From assembly GCA_001897535.1 (NCBI GenBank), contig MKTC01000041.1:1-42252 (forward strand): a stretch of DNA of 42,252 bases, given 5' to 3'. Source of the DNA: Bacteroidetes bacterium 37-13. Its GTDB lineage: Bacteria > Bacteroidota > Bacteroidia > Chitinophagales > LD1. Both the position numbers and the translations under genes were made by a program. Positions 18,362 through 26,075 of this stretch are shown in pieces; the first letter of the stretch is position 1; each line of letters opens with the position of its first letter. The notes under the pieces are model-generated. The model searched no databases. It worked only from the letters and a program-made list of their open reading frames with translations, and was not told the origin of the DNA.

Positions 18362-19069
18362 ATGTCAGAAGAATTAGAAAAAGAAGTTCAACAAGTAGAA
18401 GCAACCACAAGCGAAAAAAGATACAAAGGCGTTGATTTCTTCGATAACATTCAACACTTTTTTGAAGAAAAACAGAAGTTGGTCACCTATGTCGGTGCAG
18501 GGCTTTTAGTGGTTATTGTCGCTTTGGTTTTTGTGTTTATGAAATGGTTGCCAGAGCGTAATGTAGCGGCACAAAAAGCTATGTTTCACGCAGAACTTGC
18601 ATTTGCCAAAGACTCATTTAATGTGGCATTAAACGGCAATGGAAGCAATAAAGGGTTTTTAGATGTAATGAACAATTACAGCTTCACCAAAGCTGCTAAT
18701 TTATCTAATTACTATGCCGGAATTTGCTACTTCAATTTAAAGCAATACGATAATGCCGTTAAGTATTTGAATAAATTTAGCACCAACGACCCAATTTTGG
18801 GCGCTGTGAAACTTAATGCCATTGGCGATTCTTACTCAGAATTAGGAAAAATGGACGAAGCTTCTTCTTACTACAAGAAAGCAGCTTCTTATTCCGATAA
18901 TGAAGTTTATACACCATATTTCTTATTAAAAGCAGCTTTAGCTTACGAAAAACAAAAAAATTACAGCACAGCTAAAGAACTTTTAGAAAACCTTCGCACA
19001 CAATATCCAAACTCTGATGAAGGCCGTGAAGCTGAAAAGTATTTAGCAAGAGTAAATGCTGAAATCTAA
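18362..19069 (+). CDS. Membrane-anchored tetratricopeptide repeat protein
   Basis: This 235-residue protein has a short acidic cytoplasmic N-terminus, one transmembrane helix at about residues 39-61 (VTYVGAGLLVVIVALVFVFM), then a periplasmic region with about four TPR units (YYAGICYFNLKQYDNAVKYL, DSYSELGKMDEASSYYKKA, LAYEKQKNYSTAKELL). The layout is like the YfgM-type anchored TPR proteins that act with envelope chaperones. Function here is not shown. It follows pdhA by 58 bases and is followed by a terminator, so it may be the last gene of that transcript. Confidence 0.8.
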   Translation: MSEELEKEVQQVEATTSEKRYKGVDFFDNIQHFFEEKQKLVTYVGAGLLVVIVALVFVFMKWLPERNVAAQKAMFHAELAFAKDSFNVALNGNGSNKGFLDVMNNYSFTKAANLSNYYAGICYFNLKQYDNAVKYLNKFSTNDPILGAVKLNAIGDSYSELGKMDEASSYYKKAASYSDNEVYTPYFLLKAALAYEKQKNYSTAKELLENLRTQYPNSDEGREAEKYLARVNAEI

Positions 19070-19078
19070 GCAACTTTC

Positions 19079-19106
19079 ACAACGCTGAAAACCAGGGTTG
19101 TTTTTA
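19079..19106 (+). terminator. Terminator after the TPR gene
   Basis: ACAAC pairs with GTTGT and CTG with CAG inside, with one G-G mismatch and loop AAAAC. Five T residues follow. Confidence 0.55.
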
Positions 19107-19180
19107 ACTTAGTGGCATTTTTTACTTTGAAAGAAATATTTTACCTGAAAAGTGAAGTAGAGTATAGTAAAAACTTCGCC

Positions 19181-19188
19181 TACTTTTG
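19181..19188 (+). promoter_or_regulatory. Putative -7 box for cca
   Basis: TACTTTTG is an exact TAnnTTTG match ending nine bases before the cca ATG. No convincing TTG at -33 is seen. If used, the leader would be only a few bases long. Confidence 0.4.
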
Positions 19189-19197
19189 TTGCCATCA

Positions 19198-20613
19198 ATG
19201 CAAGCAAAAATAGACTTATCGCATCCTGTTTTTGAAGCCGTAAAAAGAGCTGCGGAAAAACTGCAACTTGAAACTTATGTGGTTGGCGGCTACGTGCGCG
19301 ACCAACTGCTAAATCGCAGCAATAAAGATTTTGATTTTGTGTGTATTGGCAGCGGCATTGCGTTGGCAGAAGCCACAGCCGCAGAACTTAGCCCCAATTT
19401 ACACCCAACAATTTTTAAAAATTTCGGCACGGCAAATTTTAAATGGCAACATGCCGATGTTGAATTTGTGGGCGCACGCAAAGAATCTTACAATAGAGAT
19501 TCGCGCAAGCCGGCAGTGGAAGAAGGAACATTTTCTGATGATCAAAATCGCAGAGATTTTACCATAAATGCGCTGGCTGTTTCTATGAACCAAAGCAATT
19601 ACGGCACTTTGGTAGATAGCTTTAACGGACTTCAAGATTTAGATGCCAAAATTATTCGCACACCTTTAGATGCTGATATTACTTTTAGCGATGATCCACT
19701 GCGAATGATGCGAGCCATAAGGTTCGCCACGCAATTAGATTTTGAAATACAGGCAGAAACATTTGATGCAATTAAGCGAAATGCGGAACGTATTCACATC
19801 ATTTCGCAAGAGCGAATTACTGATGAATTGAATAAAATTATCCTTGCGCGAAAACCTTCCAAAGGCTTCATCTTATTGGAAGAAGCAGGCTTGCTAAAAA
19901 TTATTTTTCCTGAATTTAATGCGCTAAAAGGCGTAGAAAACTACGAAGGAAAAGGGCATAAAGACAACTTCTTTCACACCTTGCAGGTTTTGGATAACAT
20001 AACCAGAACCACAAAGGATTTATGGCTGCGCTGGGCGGCTATTTTACACGATATTGCGAAACCGCCAACCAAACGCTTTGTGCCTGGCGAAGGTTGGACA
20101 TTTCACGGACACGAAGTTTTAGGCAGCAAGTGGGTTCCTAAAATTTTTAAGCGAATGAAATTGCCGATGGGAGGCGAAATGAAATTTGTACAGAAGATGG
20201 TTTTTCTTCATTTGCGACCTATTGCTTTAACGAAAGAGGAAATTACCGATTCTGCACTGCGCAGGCTGCTGTTCGAAGCTGGTGATGACATTGAAAGCTT
20301 ACTCATGCTTTGCGAAGCAGATATAACCACTAAAAACAGGCAAAAGCAAATTCGGTATTTAGAACGGTTTGAAAAAGTGCGCGAAAAGCTAAAGGAAGTT
20401 GAGGAAAAAGATAGAATAAGAAATTTTCAACCGCCTGTGAGTGGAGAATTTATTATGGAAACTTTCGGTATTCAGCCGTGTAAAGAAATTGGAATTATTA
20501 AAGAAGCTATTAAAGAAGCCATTCTTGAAGGCAATATCCAAAACAATTTTGATGAAGCTCATAGCATGATGCTTCAACTTGGTAAAAGGCTTGGGCTTAA
20601 AATAAAGCAGTAG
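19198..20613 (+). CDS. cca: CCA tRNA nucleotidyltransferase with HD domain
   Basis: This 471-residue enzyme adds or repairs the 3' CCA end of tRNAs. The class II poly(A) polymerase head is clear: YVVGGYVRDQLL (residues 27-38), KDFDF with the catalytic carboxylates, the DQNRRDFTINALA nucleotide motif and DDPLRMMRAIRFA. An HD domain follows (RWAAILHDIAKPPTKRF), as in the bacterial CCA-HD subfamily. The ATG at 19198 was chosen. An in-frame TTG at 19186 overlaps the -7 box and adds only four residues. The gene ends one base from the convergent GNAT gene. Confidence 0.95.
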   Translation: MQAKIDLSHPVFEAVKRAAEKLQLETYVVGGYVRDQLLNRSNKDFDFVCIGSGIALAEATAAELSPNLHPTIFKNFGTANFKWQHADVEFVGARKESYNRDSRKPAVEEGTFSDDQNRRDFTINALAVSMNQSNYGTLVDSFNGLQDLDAKIIRTPLDADITFSDDPLRMMRAIRFATQLDFEIQAETFDAIKRNAERIHIISQERITDELNKIILARKPSKGFILLEEAGLLKIIFPEFNALKGVENYEGKGHKDNFFHTLQVLDNITRTTKDLWLRWAAILHDIAKPPTKRFVPGEGWTFHGHEVLGSKWVPKIFKRMKLPMGGEMKFVQKMVFLHLRPIALTKEEITDSALRRLLFEAGDDIESLLMLCEADITTKNRQKQIRYLERFEKVREKLKEVEEKDRIRNFQPPVSGEFIMETFGIQPCKEIGIIKEAIKEAILEGNIQNNFDEAHSMMLQLGKRLGLKIKQ

Positions 20614-20614
20614 T

Positions 20615-21133
20615 TTATACCGTATCAAATTCCTTAGGATACACTACCAATCCGCTTGTGTTTTCTAATCCATTTGGAGTTAATTCAAGTGCCATAAATA
20701 CATTTGCCGGAACATCGTAAGGCGATTTTATATTCCACTTTTCTGCGGGTTCAAAACCAAATTTGGGATAGTAATGTTCGTGTCCTAACACAATTATAGA
20801 TTTGTAGCCAAGTTCCTTAGCCTCTTCAATTCCGCTATTTACAAGCTGCCCGCCAATTCCTTTTTGTTGAAATTCCGGTAACACCGCCATTGGAGCAAGT
20901 GCTAAACTTTCTGTATCATTTTCATTGTTTACAATTTTAATTTTAGTAAACAGAATATGCCCAACAATTTGATTTTGAAACCAAGCAACTAAAGAAAGTT
21001 CGGGAATAAAAGCACTGCTTTTTCGCAAAAGTTCCACCAACTTAGGTTCGTTTTCTTGCCCAAAAGCAAGTTTGTTTAGTTCAAAAACGGCATTAAAATC
21101 TTGCGCTGTTTCTTGCTGTATATTTAGTTTCAT
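20615..21133 (-). CDS. GNAT-family N-acetyltransferase
   Basis: This 172-residue protein has the acetyl-CoA binding motif A in LAPMAVLPEFQQKGIGGQLV (QxxGIG) and the later strand-helix IIVLGHEHYYPKFGFEPAEKW. Both are typical of the YhbS-like branch of GNAT enzymes. The acceptor substrate cannot be read from sequence. Its stop lies one base from the cca stop, convergent, with no room for a separate terminator. Confidence 0.87.
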   Translation of the reverse strand: MKLNIQQETAQDFNAVFELNKLAFGQENEPKLVELLRKSSAFIPELSLVAWFQNQIVGHILFTKIKIVNNENDTESLALAPMAVLPEFQQKGIGGQLVNSGIEEAKELGYKSIIVLGHEHYYPKFGFEPAEKWNIKSPYDVPANVFMALELTPNGLENTSGLVVYPKEFDTV

Positions 21134-21328
21134 TTTTCGAGCTTATTGAAGTTTAAAATTTAAAGTCAAAGTTAAGATGAAACGCTACAAACTTTATTTG
21201 AAAAAGCGGAAAGTGAATGTTTTTTGCTTCAAATTGATTTTCAAAAAACTCAAAGTATAATTTGTTCTTTCATTAAAATGATTAGGGTTGGTTGAAATGT
21301 AATTACTGTTTATTGTACTGTATTTTGT

Positions 21329-21353
21329 CCAGTGCAAAAGTTTTCAACACTGG
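21329..21353. promoter_or_regulatory. Candidate operator upstream of the XRE regulator
   Basis: CCAGTG and CACTGG form perfect six-base arms around 13 bases, 59-83 bases upstream of the regulator start. The spacer itself is partly symmetric (AAAAGTTTT). An autoregulatory site is plausible but not shown. Confidence 0.3.
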
Positions 21354-21411
21354 TTCAAAATGTACTTAGGGTTATTAGAGCAAGACTTTGATTATTTGCA
21401 AAAAAGCAGTT

Positions 21412-21756
21412 ATGGTAAAATTAAACTTAAATCGCATTTTTAAAGCACGCGGAATTGAACAACCTTATCGTTTTTTAGTGAAAGGCGGCTTTGTTTCCTT
21501 CACTGCACACAAATATAAAAATGGGAAAGTAGAGCAGATGCGACTTGACCACATCGAACAGCTTTGTGTTCTACTAAATTGCACACCAAACGATATTTTT
21601 GAGTGGACCCCAAACGATTTATTAGATGACAGAAATGACCATCCGCTTCAAAAAATTAGAAGGCAGGAAAAGAAAATTGAAATTGGAAAATTGCTGAGCA
21701 AAATGCCTCTTCAAAAGCTGGAAGAAATAGAAAGAATGTTGCAAAGTGTAGCATAA
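21412..21756 (+). CDS. XRE-family helix-turn-helix transcriptional regulator
   Basis: This 114-residue protein has a Cro/C1-type HTH at about residues 5-65 (LNRIFKARGI ... LDHIEQLCVLLNCTPNDIFEW). The last part, LCxxLNCTPNDIFEW, is typical of single-domain XRE proteins. A basic then leucine-rich C-terminal helix follows (KIRRQEKKIEIGKLLSKMP), which may mediate dimerisation. The ATG at 21412 gives the natural MVKLNLNRI start. Targets are unknown. It precedes the Nfu gene by 47 bases, but a promoter lies between them. Confidence 0.85.
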   Translation: MVKLNLNRIFKARGIEQPYRFLVKGGFVSFTAHKYKNGKVEQMRLDHIEQLCVLLNCTPNDIFEWTPNDLLDDRNDHPLQKIRRQEKKIEIGKLLSKMPLQKLEEIERMLQSVA

Positions 21757-21758
21757 GT

Positions 21759-21788
21759 TTGTAGTTAAATTGTTTTTAAAGAACTTTG
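21759..21788 (+). promoter_or_regulatory. Promoter for the Nfu gene
   Basis: TTG at 21759-21761, 19-base spacer, then GAACTTTG (seven of eight matches to TAnnTTTG) at 21781-21788. It ends 15 bases before the ATG at 21804. Confidence 0.5.
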
Positions 21789-21803
21789 CACACTTTTAAA
21801 AAT

Positions 21804-22391
21804 ATGGAAACTTTTATCTTAGAAATTCAGCAAGAAGTAACGCCCAATCCGGAGAGCTTAAAATTTTCAACCAATTTGAGTATTTTGCCAAATTACCAAA
21901 TTGAGTATAAGGCAAAAGATGAGGTAAAAGGCGAATCGCTCTTGGCTGATGCGCTTTTTGATTTGCCATTTGTACAAAGCGTTTTTTTATCGCAAAATTT
22001 TGTAACGGTTACTAAAAAGGCAGATGCCGATTGGTTTCATATCACCACTCCAATTATTGAAGCCATAGAATTGTTTCATAAGAGCGGCAAACCTTTCGTT
22101 TCTGAAAATTTAAAAAGCAAAGGTGAGTTTAGCGAAACTAAAACCGATGGCTCTGAAAATTCAACTCAAGACAAAATAATTTCGCTCTTAGATAAATATG
22201 TAAGGCCTGCTGTAGAAATGGATGGCGGTTATATTGCTTTCCGCTCTTTTGAAAACGGCATTGTGAAACTTTCGATGCAAGGCAGTTGCAGCGGTTGCCC
22301 AAGCTCGCAGGTAACGCTAAAAGCCGGAATAGAAGGCTTGCTCAAAAGAATGCTTCCTGAAGTACAAGAAGTGGTAGCGGTTGAAGAGTAG
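21804..22391 (+). CDS. NifU-like (Nfu) Fe-S cluster carrier
   Basis: This protein of about 195 residues has an N-terminal Nfu domain (residues 1-90, [38 protein letters not shown]). A linker follows, then the C-terminal NifU-like domain with [14 protein letters not shown] and the CSGC cysteine pair ([14 protein letters not shown]) that binds a [4Fe-4S] cluster. Such proteins deliver clusters to apo-enzymes. The next gene, miaB, makes a two-cluster radical-SAM enzyme, a plausible client, although miaB has its own promoter. The ATG at 21804 was preferred to an in-frame TTG at 21786 that falls inside the promoter box. Confidence 0.92.
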   Translation: METFILEIQQEVTPNPESLKFSTNLSILPNYQIEYKAKDEVKGESLLADALFDLPFVQSVFLSQNFVTVTKKADADWFHITTPIIEAIELFHKSGKPFVSENLKSKGEFSETKTDGSENSTQDKIISLLDKYVRPAVEMDGGYIAFRSFENGIVKLSMQGSCSGCPSSQVTLKAGIEGLLKRMLPEVQEVVAVEE

Positions 22392-22418
22392 AGATTTCTA
22401 AATACAGAGATATAAGTT

Positions 22419-22450
22419 TTGAACTAATTCCTTTCAATAATTTATCTTTG
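22419..22450 (+). promoter_or_regulatory. Promoter for miaB
   Basis: TTG at 22419-22421, a 21-base spacer and TATCTTTG at 22443-22450 match TTG/N17-23/TAnnTTTG. The box ends six bases before the ATG, so the transcript should have almost no leader. Confidence 0.65.
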
Positions 22451-22456
22451 CGCCTT

Positions 22457-23941
22457 ATGAGTGATTCTTTGTATAGTAATGAAGTTGCTTTTGAACTTTT
22501 AAATAAAAAGCACGATGAAGCAAGGCAGGGCGAAGCGCTAAGCATGGAGCGCCCAAAAGAAGTAGTTTCAAACGGAAAAAAATTCTATATAGAAAGCTAC
22601 GGCTGCCAAATGAATTTTTCTGATAGCGAAGTGGTGGCTTCCATTTTAACAGGTGCAGGCTTTGATTCTACCACCGATTTTAATGAAGCAGATTTGATTT
22701 TAATAAACACTTGTGCCATTCGCGATAATGCTGAGCAGCGCATTCGCAACAGACTGCAACATTTAAACAATGTAAAAAAGAAGCGAAAAGCTGCAATGGT
22801 CGGTGTTTTAGGCTGCATGGCAGAACGTTTAAAAGAAAAGTTTTTAGAAGAAGAAAAAATTGTGGACATCGTTTGTGGTCCCGATGGCTATCGCTCGCTT
22901 CCGCTTTTGGTTGATGAAGCTGTGAACGGACAAAAAGCTATAAACACTTTGCTAAGCCGCGAAGAAACTTATGCTGAAATAAATCCGGTTCGCTTAAATT
23001 CAAATGGCATCACGGCTTTTATTTCCATTATGCGCGGTTGCGATAATATGTGTGCGTTTTGCGTAGTACCTTTTACGCGCGGCAGAGAACGCAGCCGTAA
23101 CTGGCAAAGCATCGTAAACGAAGCAAAAGACCTTTATGAAAAAGGCTACCGCGAAGTAACGCTTTTAGGGCAAAACGTAAACTCCTACCGCTACAGTGAA
23201 GATGAAAAATTAGTAGGTAAAAAATTGGTTGATGCCAAGTACGATGATAGTGTGGTGAACTTTGCCCAGCTGCTTGAATTGGTTGCACAAGTAGCACCCG
23301 ATTTGCGTGTACGCTATAGCACTTCGCACCCAAAAGATATGACCGATGATGTGCTTTATGCAATGGCAAAATATCCAAATATCTGTGATTATATTCACTT
23401 GCCGGTGCAGAGCGGAAGCAGCAGCGTTTTAGATAGAATGAACCGAACTTACGACCGCGATTGGTACATGAATCGCATTGCTGCCATTAGAAAAATATTG
23501 CCCGATGCCGCAATTTCTACCGATATTATTGCCGGTTTTTGTGGCGAAACAGAAGAAGAGCATCAAGAAACATTAAGCCTGATGGAAGAAATAAAATACG
23601 AGATGGCTTATATGTTTTTCTATAGTGAAAGACCTGGAACGCTTGCCGCAAAAAAGTTTGTCGATGATGTTCCAGAAGAAGTGAAAAAACGCAGACTGCA
23701 AGAGATTGTAGATTTGCAACAAGCAAGTTCACTTATCCGCAACCAAAAAGATGTGGGAAAAACTTACGAAGTTTTGGTAGAAGGTGTTTCGCATAGAAGT
23801 AAAGAACATTTGTTTGGCAGAACTTCTCAAAACAAAGTAGTGATTTTTCCGAAAGGAAACATTGAACTGGGGCAATATGTTCAAGTAGTTATTACAGAAT
23901 GTACATCAGGAACTTTAAAAGGGAATGTAGTTTCTGCATAA
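22457..23941 (+). CDS. miaB: tRNA-2-methylthio-N6-dimethylallyladenosine synthase
   Basis: This radical-SAM methylthiotransferase of about 494 residues acts on A37 of tRNAs that read codons starting with U. The N-terminal UPF0004 domain holds the auxiliary-cluster cysteines Cys50 ([13 protein letters not shown]), Cys86 and Cys120. The radical-SAM CxxxCxxC is Cys195, Cys199 and Cys202 ([22 protein letters not shown]). The C-terminal TRAM domain includes [12 protein letters not shown]. The ATG at 22457 is used; an in-frame TTG at 22448 lies inside the -7 box. The specific MiaB signature and full length make confusion with RimO or MtaB unlikely. Confidence 0.96.
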   Translation: MSDSLYSNEVAFELLNKKHDEARQGEALSMERPKEVVSNGKKFYIESYGCQMNFSDSEVVASILTGAGFDSTTDFNEADLILINTCAIRDNAEQRIRNRLQHLNNVKKKRKAAMVGVLGCMAERLKEKFLEEEKIVDIVCGPDGYRSLPLLVDEAVNGQKAINTLLSREETYAEINPVRLNSNGITAFISIMRGCDNMCAFCVVPFTRGRERSRNWQSIVNEAKDLYEKGYREVTLLGQNVNSYRYSEDEKLVGKKLVDAKYDDSVVNFAQLLELVAQVAPDLRVRYSTSHPKDMTDDVLYAMAKYPNICDYIHLPVQSGSSSVLDRMNRTYDRDWYMNRIAAIRKILPDAAISTDIIAGFCGETEEEHQETLSLMEEIKYEMAYMFFYSERPGTLAAKKFVDDVPEEVKKRRLQEIVDLQQASSLIRNQKDVGKTYEVLVEGVSHRSKEHLFGRTSQNKVVIFPKGNIELGQYVQVVITECTSGTLKGNVVSA

Positions 23942-23992
23942 TTTTTAACCAATATTTCAATTAAAAATTTCCATTAAAAAGAATAGAAAAAC

Positions 23993-24481
23993 ATGAGCAA
24001 CGAACCATACAAACGACCAAGCTGGGATGAATACTTTATGGAAGTAATGGATGCCATTAGCAAACGCGCCACTTGCGGCAGAGGCAGAAGCGGCTGCGTA
24101 ATTGCGAAAGATCATCAACTCTTGGTAACAGGCTACGTTGGCTCTCCTGTTGGCTTACCACACTGCGATGAAGTGGGACACCAAATGAAAAAGGTAATTC
24201 ACGAAAATGGAGATGTAACTGAGCATTGTGTGCGCACAGTTCATGCTGAGCAAAATGCAATTTGCCAAGCAGCAAAAAGAGGCGTTTCTTTAGATGGTTC
24301 TACACTTTATTGCAGAATGACTCCTTGCCGCACTTGTGCCATGCTTATTATCAACTGCGGTATTAAGCGCGTAGTTTGCCAACGCAAATACCATGCTGGA
24401 GTAGAGAGCGAAGCTATGTTTTTAGAAGCCGGAGTTAAATTGGAGTACTTTTTTGAAGAACTTCAGCAATACGAAAAGTAA
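23993..24481 (+). CDS. Deoxycytidylate (dCMP) deaminase family protein
   Basis: This 162-residue zinc deaminase has the motif HAE at residues 84-86 (TVHAEQNAI) and PCRTC with Cys112 and Cys115. An N-terminal insertion holds GVPxGLPHCDE-like residues (SPVGLPHCDEVGHQ), typical of the ComEB/dCMP deaminase group. These enzymes convert dCMP to dUMP for thymidylate synthesis. It starts 51 bases after miaB and is followed two bases later by an HhH gene, so the last two are probably one transcript. Confidence 0.92.
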   Translation: MSNEPYKRPSWDEYFMEVMDAISKRATCGRGRSGCVIAKDHQLLVTGYVGSPVGLPHCDEVGHQMKKVIHENGDVTEHCVRTVHAEQNAICQAAKRGVSLDGSTLYCRMTPCRTCAMLIINCGIKRVVCQRKYHAGVESEAMFLEAGVKLEYFFEELQQYEK

Positions 24482-24483
24482 GA

Positions 24484-24786
24484 ATGTCGAAGGCAAAGGA
24501 TAAGTTTAGTCCTGAAGTAGAAGCTGCCATTAAGGATTTGAGAAAAATTCCTGGCGTAGGAAAATCTATTGCAATGGATTTAATCAGTATTGGAATTGAA
24601 AAAGTTTCAGATTTAAGAGCTAAAAATCCACTCGAACTTTATGCCGAATCAAACCGCTTCGCAGGCTGTGTGCAAGATAGATGTTTGCTGTACGTATTTC
24701 GGTGTGCTGTTTATTTTGCCGAAACGCCCGCAAATAAGCAAGAGCCCGAATTGCTAAAGTGGTGGAATTGGAAAGATTCCAATTAA
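24484..24786 (+). CDS. Helix-hairpin-helix protein (Cdd1 / 'pathogenicity locus' family)
   Basis: This 100-residue protein carries an HhH motif in IKDLRKIPGVGKSIAMDLISIGI. The conserved C-terminal part is SNRFAGCVQDRCLLYVFRCAVYFAE with WWNWKD near the end, which matches the small Cdd1-type family. The biochemical role is unknown, with DNA binding likely through the HhH. It starts two bases after the dCMP deaminase stop, suggesting translational coupling, and lies 18 bases from the convergent Fic pseudogene. Confidence 0.8.
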   Translation: MSKAKDKFSPEVEAAIKDLRKIPGVGKSIAMDLISIGIEKVSDLRAKNPLELYAESNRFAGCVQDRCLLYVFRCAVYFAETPANKQEPELLKWWNWKDSN

Positions 24787-24804
24787 CTGCTCAGTATTAT
24801 GTGA

Positions 24805-25910
24805 TTACATAACAAAGTCTGCTAATTCGTAATTGGTGTTTCGCCCTCCCTCTTCTGTTTCTTGTAAAATACCTTTTTTTATTAAGTCTTTTATGTCGCG
24901 CAATGCCGTGTCTGCCGAAACTTTGGTAATCTTCGCCCATTTTGACGATTGCAGTTTTCCGTCAAATCCGTCAAACAACATATTTAAAATAGTGCGTTGG
25001 CGTTCATTGATTGCAGTGTTTTCGTGTAGTTTCCAAAATTCGGCTTTGCGCAAAATACGTTGTGTGGTGGTGTGTTCGGTGGCAAGCATTGCATTTTTCA
25101 AACAATGTAAAAACCATTCGAGCCATTCTGTAATGTTGCCTGTGCTGTGTTGCTCTTTTTGTAATATCTCGTAGTAGCGTTTCCGTTCTACTAAAATTTG
25201 GTTCGACATACTGTAAAAACGTTCGCCACTACTTTCGGCACGTGCAAGTAACATATCGGTTATGGCTCGTCCAATACGCTCGTTTCCGTCATCAAATGGG
25301 TGAATGATGATAAACCAAAAGTGAGCAATAGCGGCCTTTATTACGGGGTCAAGTTGATTGTTATTATTAAACCAGTCTAAAAACTTATCCATTTCAGATT
25401 TTACCAATTTGGGATTTACGGCTTCGTAGTGTGTTTTTTCTTTGCCCATTGCTCCCGAAACTACCTGCATTTTGCCTGTTCGGTACTTGCCAACTTCTAT
25501 GGAGTATGGTCTGCTATAACCTGTGGGAAAAAGTGCTGCGTGCCAACCAAACAACCGTTTTTCGGTTAAAGGTATTGTGTAGCGCTGGGTGGCATCAAGC
25601 ATCATTTCCACCACTCCTTCTATGTGGCGGCTGCTTGGCACAAGACCTGCCGTGTTTATTCCCAAATGTCTGGCTATGGAAGATCGTACTTAGTCGTAAT
25701 TGAGCAATTCCCCCTCTATTTCGCTTGATTTTACTACATCTAAAGTAAGAGCCGTAAGCGTAGCTTCTTCTTTGGCAGAAAACCCTAAAGTGTTCATTTG
25801 TCCGATAATTTTTCCCTGCATTAGTTTTGCTTCACCAAATACTGCATTAATGGCTTTTCGTTCCAAGTGAAATCTGTCCAATTTTTATACTCGTAAATGT
25901 ATTTTGCCAT
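24805..25910 (-). pseudogene. Fic-family gene with a frameshift, a nonsense codon and altered Fic motif
   Basis: Read from ATG 25910 the frame gives MAKYIYEYKNWTDFTWNEK. A missing A in a run at 25855-25858 then shifts frame, and the sequence continues as AINAVFGEAKLMQGKIIGQM. A TAA at 25690-25692 lies between SSEIEGELLNYD and VRSSIARHLGINTAGLVP, where relatives have Gln; one CAA-to-TAA change explains it. The rest is intact: a DUF4172-type N-terminal domain, the Fic core and a C-terminal winged helix (NERQRTILNMLFDG ... SADTALRDIKDLIKKG). The Fic motif reads HPFDDGNERIGR, where the family consensus is HPFxxGNGRxxR. Fic enzymes transfer AMP to proteins. A fragment from 25665 down to 24805 could still be translated, but full activity is unlikely. 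Confidence 0.88.
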
Positions 25911-25922
25911 TGCCCTAAAAAG

Positions 25923-25988
25923 ATTATGCGGTAAATATATGTATTATTTGCCGCATAATTGCGGTGATTGCTCTATTTTTTCACCGCA
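25923..25988. promoter_or_regulatory. Array of four alternating half-sites upstream of the Fic gene
   Basis: Two nested dyads lie 13-78 bases upstream of the Fic start. ATTATGCGGTAAATA (25923-25937) pairs with TATTTGCCGCATAAT (25945-25959), 14 of 15 positions. TGCGGTGA (25960-25967) pairs with TCACCGCA (25981-25988) perfectly. All four share the half-site TGCGGT or its complement in alternating orientation. The Fic protein carries a winged-helix domain, so this may be its autoregulatory operator; that is inference. Confidence 0.55.
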
Positions 25989-26020
25989 TTATATCAACCC
26001 GATGCCGAAAAAGCGCCCTC

Positions 26021-26055
26021 ACTCTCGCGTTTAGCGAAGCGTAACTTGTGAGAGT
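26021..26055 (-). terminator. Hairpin downstream of the 17-residue-repeat gene
   Basis: ACTCTC and GAGAGT arms with a GTT/AAC inner pair enclose a GCGAAGC-rich loop. Read on the minus strand it follows the repeat-protein stop (26076), but a T run comes only after some ten bases. It could be a weak terminator or a small palindromic repeat. Confidence 0.35.
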
Positions 26056-26075
26056 AGATAAGGTAAGTTTGTAAT

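Noticed and set aside
22448-22456. TTG start three codons upstream of the miaB ATG
   Set aside because: It lies inside the TATCTTTG promoter box.
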